Positions 1 to 7,269 of a stretch of DNA of 32,866 nucleotides are shown here, piece after piece; position 1 is the stretch's first letter; each line of letters opens with the position of its first letter. A program made the position numbers and the translations under genes. A model generated the notes under the pieces. It saw only the letters and a list, made by a program, of their open reading frames with translations. It searched no databases and had not been told where the DNA came from. The DNA is from Miltoncostaeales bacterium (GTDB taxonomy: Bacteria; Actinomycetota; Thermoleophilia; Miltoncostaeales; Miltoncostaeaceae). The stretch covers positions 1 to 32,866 of the forward strand of contig JAURGT010000017.1 of NCBI GenBank assembly GCA_030833665.1. Reading direction: 5' to 3'.

Positions 1-2
1 AT

Positions 3-779
3 GCCGACAGCACCTACGTGCAGCTGCCGCCCTTCTTCGAGGGCCTCACGCCCGACGCCCCGGGCGTTACCGACATCGTCGACGCCCGCGCGCTCGCCGT
101 GCTGGGCGACTCGGTCACCACCGACCACATCTCGCCCGCCGGCGTGATCCCGGTCAACTCGCCCGCCGGTGAGTACCTCATCAGCAAGGGCGTGGAGCCC
201 CGCGACTTCAACTCGTTCGGAAGCCGCCGCGGCAACCACGAGGTGATGATGCGCGGCACCTTCGGGAACATCCGCCTGCGCAACGCGCTGGCCGGTGGCA
301 AGGAGGGCAACTGGACCGAGCACGTCACCACGGGCGAGGTCATCCCCATCTACGACGCCTCCATGCGCTACCAGGCCGACGGCATCCCGCTCGTGGTGCT
401 GGCCGGCAAGGAGTACGGATCGGGGTCGAGCCGCGACTGGGCGGCCAAGGGCACGGCATTGCTGGGCGTGCGGGCGGTCATCGCGCAGTCGTTCGAGCGC
501 ATCCACCGCGGCAACCTGGTGGGCATGGGCGTGCTGCCCCTGCAGTTCCTCGAGGGCGAGTCGGCCGAGAGCCTCGGCCTGTCGGGCCACGAGACCTTCA
601 GCATCCGGGGCCTCGCCGACATGGAGCCGCGCGCGATCCTCACCGTGGAGCTCGGCGACGGCCGCCAGTTCCAGGTGCAGAGCCGCATCGACGGCCCGAA
701 CGAGATGAACTACCTGCGCAACGGGGGCATCCTCCCCACGGTGCTGCGCCGCCTCTACAAGGAGAGCGCCGGGGCATAG
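3..779 (+). CDS. acn: Aconitate hydratase, C-terminal part (5' truncated by window edge)
   Basis: This is the C-terminal 258 or so residues of an aconitase A/IRP-type enzyme, which isomerises citrate and isocitrate in the TCA cycle in the cytoplasm. The reading frame is open from base 3 and begins inside the conserved [13 protein letters not shown] stretch, so the start and the [4Fe-4S]-ligating cysteines lie upstream of the window. Visible family motifs are [14 protein letters not shown], the [17 protein letters not shown] block, and [13 protein letters not shown], which carries the substrate-binding Ser/Arg residues of the mobile swivel domain. The final block ([21 protein letters not shown]) is typical of the family. 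The gene ends with TAG and is followed at once by a nested palindrome containing a terminator. It converges on the inositol-monophosphatase-family gene. Identification is firm; only the N-terminal two thirds is unseen. Confidence 0.96.
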   Translation, partial: ADSTYVQLPPFFEGLTPDAPGVTDIVDARALAVLGDSVTTDHISPAGVIPVNSPAGEYLISKGVEPRDFNSFGSRRGNHEVMMRGTFGNIRLRNALAGGKEGNWTEHVTTGEVIPIYDASMRYQADGIPLVVLAGKEYGSGSSRDWAAKGTALLGVRAVIAQSFERIHRGNLVGMGVLPLQFLEGESAESLGLSGHETFSIRGLADMEPRAILTVELGDGRQFQVQSRIDGPNEMNYLRNGGILPTVLRRLYKESAGA

Positions 780-863
780 CCCCGGTGTCAGGCACTTAAC
801 CGAAGGGCCCGCTCCGGCGGGCCCTTCGCGTTTGGGGGATCGGTTACGTGCCTGACACCGGGG
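780..863. repeat. Nested palindromic element at the acn/IMPase convergent junction (copy A)
   Basis: Outer arms at 780-801 and 842-863 are inverted copies, 21 of 22 bases matching, with ends CCCCGGTGTCAGGCAC. They enclose a separate perfect hairpin (801-828). The outer ends closely resemble those of the element inserted in purC (31896-31992), so this looks like one copy of a dispersed palindromic repeat that also supplies a terminator. No transposase is present. That it belongs to a REP-like mobile family is inference. Confidence 0.7.
801..833. terminator. Rho-independent-type hairpin after acn, usable in both directions
   Basis: A perfect 12-bp stem (801-812 with 817-828, CGAAGGGCCCGC) closes a 4-base loop (TCCG) and is followed by a short GTTT run at 830-833. 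It sits 22 bases after the aconitase stop and 43 bases beyond the stop of the oppositely oriented IMPase gene, so it can end transcripts from both sides. The T-run is weak, as is common in GC-rich genomes. Confidence 0.7.
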
Positions 864-870
864 TGCGGGG

Positions 871-1680
871 CTAGGCGATTCCCTCCGCCGCCGCGTCCAC
901 CACGGCGCGCAGCGGATCGGCGAGGCCGGGGCGGGCAGCGAGGGTGCCCGGGGCGCCCTCGGGGCCCGCGGGGATGTCCTGCACGGTGCCGCCCGCGGCG
1001 ATGACGATCACGGCGCCCGCCGCGACGTCCCACGCGTTGACGCCGAACTCGTAGTAGGCGTCAAGCCGGCCGCAGGCCACCCAGGCCATGTCGAGGGCAG
1101 CGGAGCCGCCGCGGCGCATGTCGCGCACGTGGGGGATCACTCCCATGAGGCGCGTGGCCTGACGGCGACGGCGCACGGCGTCGTAGCCGAAGCCGCTGCC
1201 GATGAGCGCCTGGCCGAGGTCGTCGCTGGGCTCGAGCGCGAGCACCTCGCCATTCAGGTGCGCCGGCCCGCCGCGCACCGCGCTGAACGTCTCGCCGCGG
1301 ATGGGGTCGTGCACCACGCCCATCAGGCCACCGACCTCGTCGTAGCAGGCGATGCTCACGGCCCACTGGGGGTAGCCCCAGAGGTAGTTGGTGGTGCCGT
1401 CGAGCGGGTCGACCAGCCATCTGAGCCCCGTGGTGCCCTGCTCCGCCTCGCCGGACTCCTCCGAGAGGATGGCGTCGCCCGGCCGCTCGGCGCGGATTAT
1501 GGAGAGGATCACGTCCTCGGCCTCGCGATCGGCGTCGCTCACGAGGTCGGTGGACGTGCTCTTGGCGGTGATCCCCTCAGCGGGGCGCTCGAAGCGGGCC
1601 ATCAGGCCACGGCCGGCGATCTCGGCCGCGCGCAGCGCGATGTCGAGGGCCTGCCGGGCATCTGCGGGGTCGGTCGTCAC
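871..1680 (-). CDS. Inositol monophosphatase family protein
   Basis: A 269-residue member of the Mg-dependent, Li-sensitive phosphatase superfamily (IMPase, CysQ and histidinol-phosphatase relatives). Metal-binding motifs are present in order: DLVSDADREAE (about residues 45-55), the ILSEES glutamates (about 74-75), DPLDGTTNY (91-99), and the late NAWDVAAGAVIVIAAGG motif with the last metal-binding Asp. Residues between DGTTNY and WD that would pick the substrate (inositol phosphate, histidinol phosphate or PAP) do not let me name one. The GTG start at 1680 is preferred because TAGGAT lies 8 bases upstream and homology begins shortly after; an upstream in-frame start at 1701 would add a Cys-rich peptide with no family support. 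It diverges from ispH across 52 bases. Confidence 0.9.
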   Translation of the reverse strand: MTTDPADARQALDIALRAAEIAGRGLMARFERPAEGITAKSTSTDLVSDADREAEDVILSIIRAERPGDAILSEESGEAEQGTTGLRWLVDPLDGTTNYLWGYPQWAVSIACYDEVGGLMGVVHDPIRGETFSAVRGGPAHLNGEVLALEPSDDLGQALIGSGFGYDAVRRRRQATRLMGVIPHVRDMRRGGSAALDMAWVACGRLDAYYEFGVNAWDVAAGAVIVIAAGGTVQDIPAGPEGAPGTLAARPGLADPLRAVVDAAAEGIA

Positions 1681-1688
1681 GAGGCGGC

Positions 1689-1694
1689 ATCCTA
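1689..1694 (-). promoter_or_regulatory. -10 element for the IMPase-family gene
   Basis: TAGGAT (minus strand) ends 8 bases before the GTG start. This fits the TAnnnT-N6-8-start pattern seen at other genes here and suggests a leaderless or nearly leaderless mRNA. No -35 is recognisable. Confidence 0.45.
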
Positions 1695-1719
1695 CGCACA
1701 AGCGCGCCCCGCGCCGCGC

Positions 1720-1725
1720 TACCCT
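1720..1725 (+). promoter_or_regulatory. -10 element for ispH
   Basis: TACCCT is followed by 7 bases and then the GTG start of ispH. There is no Shine-Dalgarno sequence in that gap, so the transcript is probably leaderless. It lies back to back with the IMPase promoter. Confidence 0.5.
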
Positions 1726-1732
1726 CCCGGCC

Positions 1733-2665
1733 GTGAGCGAGACCGTGAACCTGATTTCCCCGCGCGGTTACTGCGCAGGCGTGGACCGCGCCATCGAGAC
1801 CGTCGACCGCCTGCTCGAGGAGCGCGGCGCGCCGGTGTACGTGCGCGGCGAGATCGTGCACAACCAGTACGTGGTGCGCACCCTCGCCGAGAAGGGCGCC
1901 GTGTTCGTGGACACGCCCGAGGAGGTTCCCGAGGGCAGCGTGATCGTGCTCTCGGCCCACGGCAGCGCCCCGGACATCTACGAGCGCTGCGCAGCTCGTG
2001 AGCTCGAGGTGATCGACGCCACCTGCCCGCTGGTGAGCAAGGTGCACGCCGAGGTGCGCCGCTACGCCGGCAAGGGCGCCACCGTGCTGCTGGTGGGGCA
2101 CCTCGACCATGATGAGGTGATCGGCACCCGCGGCGAAGCGCCCGATCGGGTGATCGTGGTGGAAGATGTGGAGCAGGCCGAGGTGGTGGAGGTGCCCGAC
2201 CCCGACAACGTGGCGCTCACCACCCAGACCACCCTCTCGCTCGACGATACCGCCGAGATCATCGCGGTGCTCAAGCGCCGCTTCCCCGCGCTGCAGTCAC
2301 CCGCCTCGAGCGACATCTGCTACGCCACGCAGAACCGCCAGGACGCCGTGAAGGCCACGGTGGAGATGACCGAGGCCGAGCTGGTGCTGGTGGTGGGATC
2401 CCAGAATTCGTCGAATTCGCAGCGCCTGGTGGAGGTCGCGCGCGCCGGCGGTGCCGAGAGCTACCTCATCGACGGCGTGGACGATCTCGACCCCTCATGG
2501 CTGGACGACCACCCCCGTGTGGCCCTCACCGCCGGGGCATCCGCCCCCGAGGTGCTGGTTCGCGGGGTACTCGACTACCTCGAGACCCGCGGTTATTCCC
2601 GCAAGGGCAACGAGGTCCCAACGGACGAGGGCGTCGTGTTCGCGCTCCCGCCCCAAGTACGCTAG
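1733..2665 (+). CDS. ispH: 4-hydroxy-3-methylbut-2-enyl diphosphate reductase (IspH/LytB)
   Basis: IspH performs the last step of the MEP isoprenoid pathway, reducing HMBPP to IPP and DMAPP with a [4Fe-4S] cluster in the cytoplasm. The 310-residue product has the usual length. All three cluster cysteines are visible: Cys14 (RGYCAGVDRA), Cys98 (DATCPLVSKVH) and Cys196 (DICYATQNRQ). The substrate-binding His residues (EIVHNQ, SAHGSAP, GHLDHDE), the TTQTTLS motif and the VVGSQNSSNSQRL stretch are also present. The GTG at 1733 is chosen because the protein then starts VSETVNLISPRGYCAGV, the standard distance before the first Cys, and a TACCCT -10 precedes it. A secreted hypothetical gene follows 4 bases after the stop but seems to have its own promoter. 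Confidence 0.97.
   Translation: MSETVNLISPRGYCAGVDRAIETVDRLLEERGAPVYVRGEIVHNQYVVRTLAEKGAVFVDTPEEVPEGSVIVLSAHGSAPDIYERCAARELEVIDATCPLVSKVHAEVRRYAGKGATVLLVGHLDHDEVIGTRGEAPDRVIVVEDVEQAEVVEVPDPDNVALTTQTTLSLDDTAEIIAVLKRRFPALQSPASSDICYATQNRQDAVKATVEMTEAELVLVVGSQNSSNSQRLVEVARAGGAESYLIDGVDDLDPSWLDDHPRVALTAGASAPEVLVRGVLDYLETRGYSRKGNEVPTDEGVVFALPPQVR
2658..2663 (+). promoter_or_regulatory. -10 element for the secreted hypothetical gene
   Basis: TACGCT lies exactly 6 bases before the ATG at 2670 and overlaps the end of ispH. No Shine-Dalgarno sequence is visible, so a leaderless start is likely. Confidence 0.45.
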
Positions 2666-2669
2666 GCAC

Positions 2670-3191
2670 ATGCGTCGCCACATACTGCTCACGGTGCTCG
2701 CCCTGCTCGTCCCCGCGGGGGCAGCGCTGGCGGGCTCCGCCGACTGCGCCGATGGCGCCTGCGCGGTGACTCCGGGCGAGGCCACATGGGCACAGGTCGC
2801 CAAGGGCGTGGAAGGCGGCACCATCAAGTGGCCCCGCAACCCACGGGGCGCCCAGCTTCTGCGCGTGGACCTCACGCGGCAGGAGCCCGTTGATGGCGAG
2901 GCCACAGTGTGCGACGGCCGCCAGGAGGCAACCGCCCGCTACGCCTGGAAGAGGAAGTCCGTGACGTTCAAGAACGTCACGGCGGCAGGCACCGACTGCA
3001 CGAAGGACGACCCCGTGCGCTTCCGGTGCACCACCACCAGGATCACCGGCCTCGGCCGCACCCGGGACTGCACCAGCAGCAAATGGCGCATCCTCACCTG
3101 GGGCAACTACGTGCAGCACAAGGGCGGGACGTTCGAGTTGAGCGGCCCGCGGGCCTTCGCACTCGTGCCGATGGCCCGCTCGGTGCGCTAG
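2670..3191 (+). CDS. Small secreted Cys-containing protein, function unknown
   Basis: A 173-residue protein with a clear Sec signal peptide: a basic MRRH start, a hydrophobic core (ILLTVLALLVPAGAA) and a likely cleavage after ALA at about residue 21. The mature part is basic and contains six cysteines, an even number consistent with disulfides outside the cytoplasm. It also has several short beta-prone stretches (ARYAWKRKSVTFKNVT, KWRILTWGNYV). I do not recognise a family. It begins 4 bases after ispH, but a TACGCT -10 suggests independent transcription. Its TAG stop overlaps the stop of the convergent pyrophosphorylase gene within a shared CTAG. Confidence 0.8.
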   Translation: MRRHILLTVLALLVPAGAALAGSADCADGACAVTPGEATWAQVAKGVEGGTIKWPRNPRGAQLLRVDLTRQEPVDGEATVCDGRQEATARYAWKRKSVTFKNVTAAGTDCTKDDPVRFRCTTTRITGLGRTRDCTSSKWRILTWGNYVQHKGGTFELSGPRAFALVPMARSVR

Positions 3192-4582
3192 CCCCGCAGC
3201 AACAGCGGGCCGTCCACGGCGAAGTCGGACGGAATGCGACCACGAAGATCGGCAGCATCCTGCGCGAACCGCGGGTCGATCTCGATCGGGAACACGCTGG
3301 TGCCGTCAGGCCCACGGGGCACGGCCGCACCCTCGGCCTCCAGCCACCGGGCAGCGCGGTCGACCATCGCCGCCCGGCACGTTGCCGGTGAGTCGGCGCC
3401 ATCGGCGTTCTTCACCGGGGCGAAGCGCTCCTCGCGCGCCATCTCCACGGTGGCGGTGCGCTCGGAGAGCGGCAGGGCGTCGAACATGAAGGCCTCGAAC
3501 TTCACGGCGTTGGGCGCCTGCGGGTCGGGGTCGTCCACCGTGGCCACGCGCTTGTCGGCACGATGGAAGGGAAGTGGGGCCTCCCCGGTGGCAAGCCGCG
3601 TGGCGAACGCGCGGTCGAGGCAGTGCACGCCCGTGGATCCGGCCCAGTAGAGCAGGTCTCCGGCCTCATCGCGCGCGGCCTCGAGATCGGCCGGCAGGTC
3701 GGTGTACTCCACCAGCGCGGTGCGGCCGTCAACGGCCGCCATCACGCCCATGCGCTCCTCGGGCGCCACCTTGGCCACCACCAGCGTGCTCATCTCGGCA
3801 TGGGCCAGCAGGTGCGCGCCAATGAACTCCGGGTCGGCCGGGCGCATGAGCGGGTTGTCCACCTGGAAGGTCATGATGGTGTCGATGCCGCGCTCCTCAA
3901 GGTCGCCGAGGATCGCCGCATGGCCCATGGCGCGGAAGATGCCCCCGTGGCCATCGGGCGAGAGCGCCAGGCAGTCCGGCGACTCGCGCAGGATGTCCCC
4001 GGTCACGGGGTCCACCGCCGGCAGCATGCCCTGCACGAAGGTGGTCACGGAGTCGGGCTGCAGCCCGAAGAGCAGGTGCTCATCGAAGAAGGCACGGGTC
4101 TCGGCGTCGTTCACGTCGGACGTCATGAGCAGGAACGGCAGGTCGCAGCCGTAGCGGCGGCGCGTGGCCCCCACCCCGGCGGCGTGCACCGCGAACAGCG
4201 ATGCGTTGCTCACCGGGCCGATCGGGAACATGCCCTTGGGGTGGTCGAACCCCAGGCGCGTTCCCTGGCCCCCGGCCAGGAGCACCACGGCCACCCGGCC
4301 CTCGCGCAGGGCCTGCTCGCCGGCGTCGAAGGCCCGGCGGCGATGTGCGCGCGAGGCGTCATCCATCGGTCGGCGATCAACCTCAGCAGGGCCGATGCTG
4401 CCGGCCGCCGCCTCCACCGGCTCGCGCACCAGCTCCCGCACCAGACGCTCCACGAGCGGCAGGTCGATGGACGCCACCTGCATCAGCAGGGTGTTGGCCT
4501 GCTCGTCGGGAAGCGCGCGGATGGAGTCGGCCAGGCGCTGCTGCCCGGCCGACTCCAGCGCGTCCAGTACGGAGTCGCTCAC
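3188..4582 (-). CDS. UTP:sugar-1-phosphate uridylyltransferase, UAP1/AGX-like
   Basis: A 464-residue nucleotidyltransferase of the UDPGP family, closest in style to UDP-N-acetylglucosamine pyrophosphorylase of the eukaryotic UAP1/AGX1 type, which makes UDP-GlcNAc or UDP-GalNAc from UTP. The signature LAGGQGTRLG (residues 102-111) with PKGM follows a helical N-terminal segment. Later motifs are SPDGHGGIFRA (UTP/uracil region), TFQVDNPLMRPADP, KFEAFMFDALP, and REERFAPVKNADGADSP, all typical of UAP1. Bacteria usually use GlmU instead, so this is an additional or alternative enzyme; exact sugar specificity cannot be read. The GTG start at 4582 overlaps the upstream alcohol dehydrogenase stop by 4 bases (GTGA), so the two are translationally coupled. 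The gene converges on the secreted hypothetical gene with shared stop bases. Confidence 0.85.
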   Translation of the reverse strand: MSDSVLDALESAGQQRLADSIRALPDEQANTLLMQVASIDLPLVERLVRELVREPVEAAAGSIGPAEVDRRPMDDASRAHRRRAFDAGEQALREGRVAVVLLAGGQGTRLGFDHPKGMFPIGPVSNASLFAVHAAGVGATRRRYGCDLPFLLMTSDVNDAETRAFFDEHLLFGLQPDSVTTFVQGMLPAVDPVTGDILRESPDCLALSPDGHGGIFRAMGHAAILGDLEERGIDTIMTFQVDNPLMRPADPEFIGAHLLAHAEMSTLVVAKVAPEERMGVMAAVDGRTALVEYTDLPADLEAARDEAGDLLYWAGSTGVHCLDRAFATRLATGEAPLPFHRADKRVATVDDPDPQAPNAVKFEAFMFDALPLSERTATVEMAREERFAPVKNADGADSPATCRAAMVDRAARWLEAEGAAVPRGPDGTSVFPIEIDPRFAQDAADLRGRIPSDFAVDGPLLLRG

Positions 4583-5667
4583 GCTGGCGTGAGGCAGACC
4601 TTGATCACGCCCTCTTCGCGCGACTGCATCTTGCGGTAGCCATCCGCGGCGTCGTCCAGCGACAGCTCGGTGGTGAGCACAGGCGCCGGGTCGAGGCGAC
4701 CGGCCTTCACGGCGTCGAGCAGCTCGGGGAAGTACGCCGGCCCCGGCACCAGGCCGCCCGTGATCGTGATGTTGCGCAGGAACTGGTCGAACCAGTTGAT
4801 CTCCGGCACGTTCTGCATGAAGTGATCCATGCCGAGGCAGGCGATCGACCCGCCGGCGCGCACCGTGGCGTGCGCCGCGGCCATCGACGACTTGCCGCTG
4901 ATGCTGTCCACCACCACGTGGGCGCCCTCGCCGTTGGTCATCTCCATCACCTGCTCGCGGATCTCGTCGGTGTCGCGCGAGGTCACCACGCCCGTGGCGC
5001 CGAGCTCGCGTGCCACCTCGAGGCGGTCCTCGTGGTGGCCGAGGGCGATGATGTTCACGCCGTCCATGGCCTTGGCGCCATGTACGCCGCACAGGCCCAC
5101 GGCACCGTCACCGATAACCACCACGTTGTAGCCAGGCTTCATGCCGGCGGTGCGCAGCCCGTGCCACGCCGTGGACATCACGTCGACCAGCGGCAGCATG
5201 GTCTTCTGGCGGTCCATGCCGGAGAGCTCCTCGGGCATGGGGATGAGCGTGGTGGATGCCAGCGGCACGCGCACGTACTCGCTCTGTCCGCCCTGAACCA
5301 GGCCGTCGTGCTGCCAGGTGCGCGGGGCCCACCCGAACAGCGACCATGAGTTGCACGAGCTGTGCAGGTGCTCGGCGCACATGGGGCACGTGCCGTCGAG
5401 GATCGAGCACGAGGCCAGCACGCGGTCGCCGGGCCGTAGGTTGGTCACCTCGCTGCCGACCTCCTCCACCGTGCCGATGAACTCGTGCCCGAGGCGCGAG
5501 CCTGGCTCGAAGCCGAAGGCGGTGCCGGCGTTGAGGATGTGCAGGTCCGATCCGCAGATGCCGGCCATGGTCACCTTCACCAGTGCATCGGTCGGCTTCT
5601 CGATCGCGGCGTCCGGCACGTTGTCGACGCGGACGTCCTGGTCGCCATGAAAGGTCAGGCCACGCAT
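4579..5667 (-). CDS. Zinc-dependent alcohol dehydrogenase family protein
   Basis: A 362-residue medium-chain dehydrogenase/reductase. The N-terminal GroES-like domain carries the catalytic zinc ligands in AGICGSDLH and GHEFIG. A cysteine cluster (CSILDGTCPMCAEHLHSSC) resembles the structural zinc loop but with altered spacing. The Rossmann domain follows, with VVIGDGAVGLCGVHGAKAM as the nucleotide-binding turn and GHHEDRLEVARELGA as the cofactor-selecting strand. It likely oxidises an alcohol or polyol with NAD(P)+ in the cytoplasm; the substrate is not evident. The ATG at 5667 has a GGGAG Shine-Dalgarno about 7 bases upstream. It is the first gene of a two-gene operon with the UAP1-like pyrophosphorylase and diverges from the phosphatase gene. 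Confidence 0.9.
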   Translation of the reverse strand: MRGLTFHGDQDVRVDNVPDAAIEKPTDALVKVTMAGICGSDLHILNAGTAFGFEPGSRLGHEFIGTVEEVGSEVTNLRPGDRVLASCSILDGTCPMCAEHLHSSCNSWSLFGWAPRTWQHDGLVQGGQSEYVRVPLASTTLIPMPEELSGMDRQKTMLPLVDVMSTAWHGLRTAGMKPGYNVVVIGDGAVGLCGVHGAKAMDGVNIIALGHHEDRLEVARELGATGVVTSRDTDEIREQVMEMTNGEGAHVVVDSISGKSSMAAAHATVRAGGSIACLGMDHFMQNVPEINWFDQFLRNITITGGLVPGPAYFPELLDAVKAGRLDPAPVLTTELSLDDAADGYRKMQSREEGVIKVCLTPA

Positions 5668-5701
5668 GTGTGATCTCCCGGGGTAGGCATGCGAACTGTG
5701 C

Positions 5702-5709
5702 CTAGTATC
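5702..5709. promoter_or_regulatory. Overlapping divergent -10 elements (ADH operon / phosphatase operon)
   Basis: The sequence CTAGTATC reads TAGTAT on the plus strand and GATACT/TACTAG on the minus strand, in the middle of the 97-base gap between two divergent genes that both have Shine-Dalgarno sequences. The two transcription units therefore probably share overlapping -10 regions and compete for RNA polymerase. No clear -35 is seen on either strand. Confidence 0.4.
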
Positions 5710-5764
5710 GCCCACGGGCCGCCATCGGTGGCCTGACTGCGGACCACCCGGAGGATTCCCCGAA

Positions 5765-6253
5765 ATGGCCCCAATGCGCGTGTGCTTCGTGTGCCTCGGC
5801 AATATCTGCCGCAGCCCCACGGCCGAGGCCGTGCTGCGGCACCGCCTGCAGTTCCACGACCTCGGCGTGCACGTGGAGGTCGAGAGCGCCGGCACCGGCG
5901 ACTGGCACGTAGGCCACCCGCCCGACGAGCGGGCCCGCGAGGAAGCCTCGCGGCGGGGCATCACCATGGAGAGCGTGGCGCAGCAGTTCACGGAGGCCGA
6001 TTTCGCCCGCTTCGACCTCATCCTCGCCATGGACTCCGCCAACCGGGAGGCGCTCCAGCGCCTCTCACCCTCGGCGGAGGCCGCGGCCAAGGTGCAGATG
6101 CTGCGCGAATTCGACCCGCTCGCAGGCGACGAACTCGACGTGCCCGACCCCTACTTCGGCGGCTCGCAGGGCTTCGTCGAGGTGTTCGACATGGTCGACC
6201 GCTCGGTGGTCGGCCTGCTCGACCACATCGCCGCCGCGCGCGCCGACGGGTGA
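5765..6253 (+). CDS. Low-molecular-weight protein tyrosine phosphatase family
   Basis: A 162-residue LMW-PTP with the phosphate-binding loop CLGNICRS (Cys10-x5-Arg16) near the N-terminus and the general-acid motif DPY (Asp128) near the C-terminus, so all catalytic residues are intact. The enzyme removes phosphate from phosphotyrosine or small phospho-substrates in the cytoplasm. The ATG at 5765 is preferred to the one at 5774 because GGAGG lies 10 bases upstream. The stop overlaps the next GTG by 4 bases, coupling it to a fructosamine-kinase-like protein. That pairing suggests the phosphatase may act on phosphorylated glycation adducts or small molecules rather than on proteins, but this is only context-based. 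Confidence 0.93.
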   Translation: MAPMRVCFVCLGNICRSPTAEAVLRHRLQFHDLGVHVEVESAGTGDWHVGHPPDERAREEASRRGITMESVAQQFTEADFARFDLILAMDSANREALQRLSPSAEAAAKVQMLREFDPLAGDELDVPDPYFGGSQGFVEVFDMVDRSVVGLLDHIAAARADG

Positions 6254-7089
6254 ACGCCGACCTCACCGCGGCCATCGAGCAGGCCACCGGGACGACCGTG
6301 GTCGGCTCCACTGCGGTGGGTGGCGGGTCCACCAGCACGGGCCGCGCAGTACGTCTCTCGGACGGCCAGCGGCTGTTCGCCAAGCACACGCCCGGAGCGC
6401 TCCCCGGCCTCTTCCGCAGCGAGGCGGAGGGGCTGGCCTGGCTGGCCGAGCCCGGGTCGGTGCGCGTGCCCGCCGTCATCGCGGTGGACGACGACTGGTT
6501 GGTGCTCGAGTGGATCGACGAGGGCCCGCGCACCACGGCCACCGACGAGCAGTTGGGGCGGGCCATCGCCCGTATGCACCGCGCGGGAGCCGACGCATTC
6601 GGTGCCTCCTGGCCGGGGTTCGCCGGCTCAGTGCCGGTGCCCAACGAGCCCCTCGACGGCTGGCCGGCTTTCCTGGCGGAGCGGCGCCTCATCCCCATCG
6701 CCCATGCCGCCAGCCTGCCGCCGGAGATGCTGCGGCGGCTCGATGCCCTCATCCCCCGCCTGACCGACCTGCTGGGCCCGACCGAGCCCCCATCCCGCCT
6801 GCACGGGGACCTCTGGGCAGGAAACCACATGACCGACGCCGAGGGCCGCCCGGTGCTCATCGACTGCGACGCCTACGGCGGCCACCGCGAGGTGGACATC
6901 GGGATGATGCTGTTGTTCGGGGGCTTCGGCGAGCGCGTGCTGGCGGCCTACGACGAGGAGTTCCCGTTGGCCCCCGGCTGGCGCGAACGCGTGGAGCTCA
7001 ACCAGCTGCTCCCCCTGCTGGTGCACTGCGCGATGCTGGGTGGCTCCTGGTTCGCGAGGACCGACCGGGTGCTGAGAAGCCTGGCGTAG
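6250..7089 (+). CDS. Fructosamine kinase / aminoglycoside phosphotransferase-fold kinase
   Basis: A 279-residue protein of the fructosamine kinase (FN3K) family, which phosphorylates sugars attached to amines so that the adduct becomes unstable and the amine is repaired. N-lobe features are the glycine-rich GGGSTSTGRAVRL and the ATP-binding Lys in LFAKHTPGALPGLFRSEAEGLAWL. The catalytic loop is RLHGDLWAGNHM (HGD with Asp and Asn), followed by the metal-binding VLIDCDAYGGHREVDIGMM. These match the FN3K pattern closely. The GTG start overlaps the LMW phosphatase stop (GTGA), so the two are co-translated. A very large palindrome follows the stop. Confidence 0.88.
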   Translation: MNADLTAAIEQATGTTVVGSTAVGGGSTSTGRAVRLSDGQRLFAKHTPGALPGLFRSEAEGLAWLAEPGSVRVPAVIAVDDDWLVLEWIDEGPRTTATDEQLGRAIARMHRAGADAFGASWPGFAGSVPVPNEPLDGWPAFLAERRLIPIAHAASLPPEMLRRLDALIPRLTDLLGPTEPPSRLHGDLWAGNHMTDAEGRPVLIDCDAYGGHREVDIGMMLLFGGFGERVLAAYDEEFPLAPGWRERVELNQLLPLLVHCAMLGGSWFARTDRVLRSLA

Positions 7090-7141
7090 CCTCAGCCCAC
7101 CTGCATGCCGTGGTAGCTGGGGGCAAGCGGCGCATAGTGCG

Positions 7142-7260
7142 GCGCCCGGTGGGAGATGGGCCCCGCGGGCTCCTCGGCGAAGCGGGATCGGCATTTGCGG
7201 GGGCCGCAAATGCAGGATCCCCGGCTCGGACGCCCGCGGGGCCCATCTCCCACCGGGCGC
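7142..7260. repeat. Large nested palindrome between fructosamine kinase and hemQ
   Basis: Arms at 7142-7170 and 7232-7260 are perfect inverted copies over 29 bp. Inside them is a second structure: GGGATC/GATCCC flanking a perfect 10-bp stem GCATTTGCGG (7191-7200) / CCGCAAATGC (7204-7213) with a GGG loop. The 119-bp whole fills the gap between two convergent genes and can fold as a long hairpin in RNA of either strand. It is far larger than a normal terminator and lacks a T-run. It may be a bidirectional terminator, a non-autonomous mobile palindrome, or both. Confidence 0.85.
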
Positions 7261-7269
7261 GTCAGCGCG

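Noticed and set aside
7156-7260. Short open frames on both strands within the large palindrome
   Set aside because: They mirror each other because the DNA is palindromic; there is no independent evidence for a peptide.
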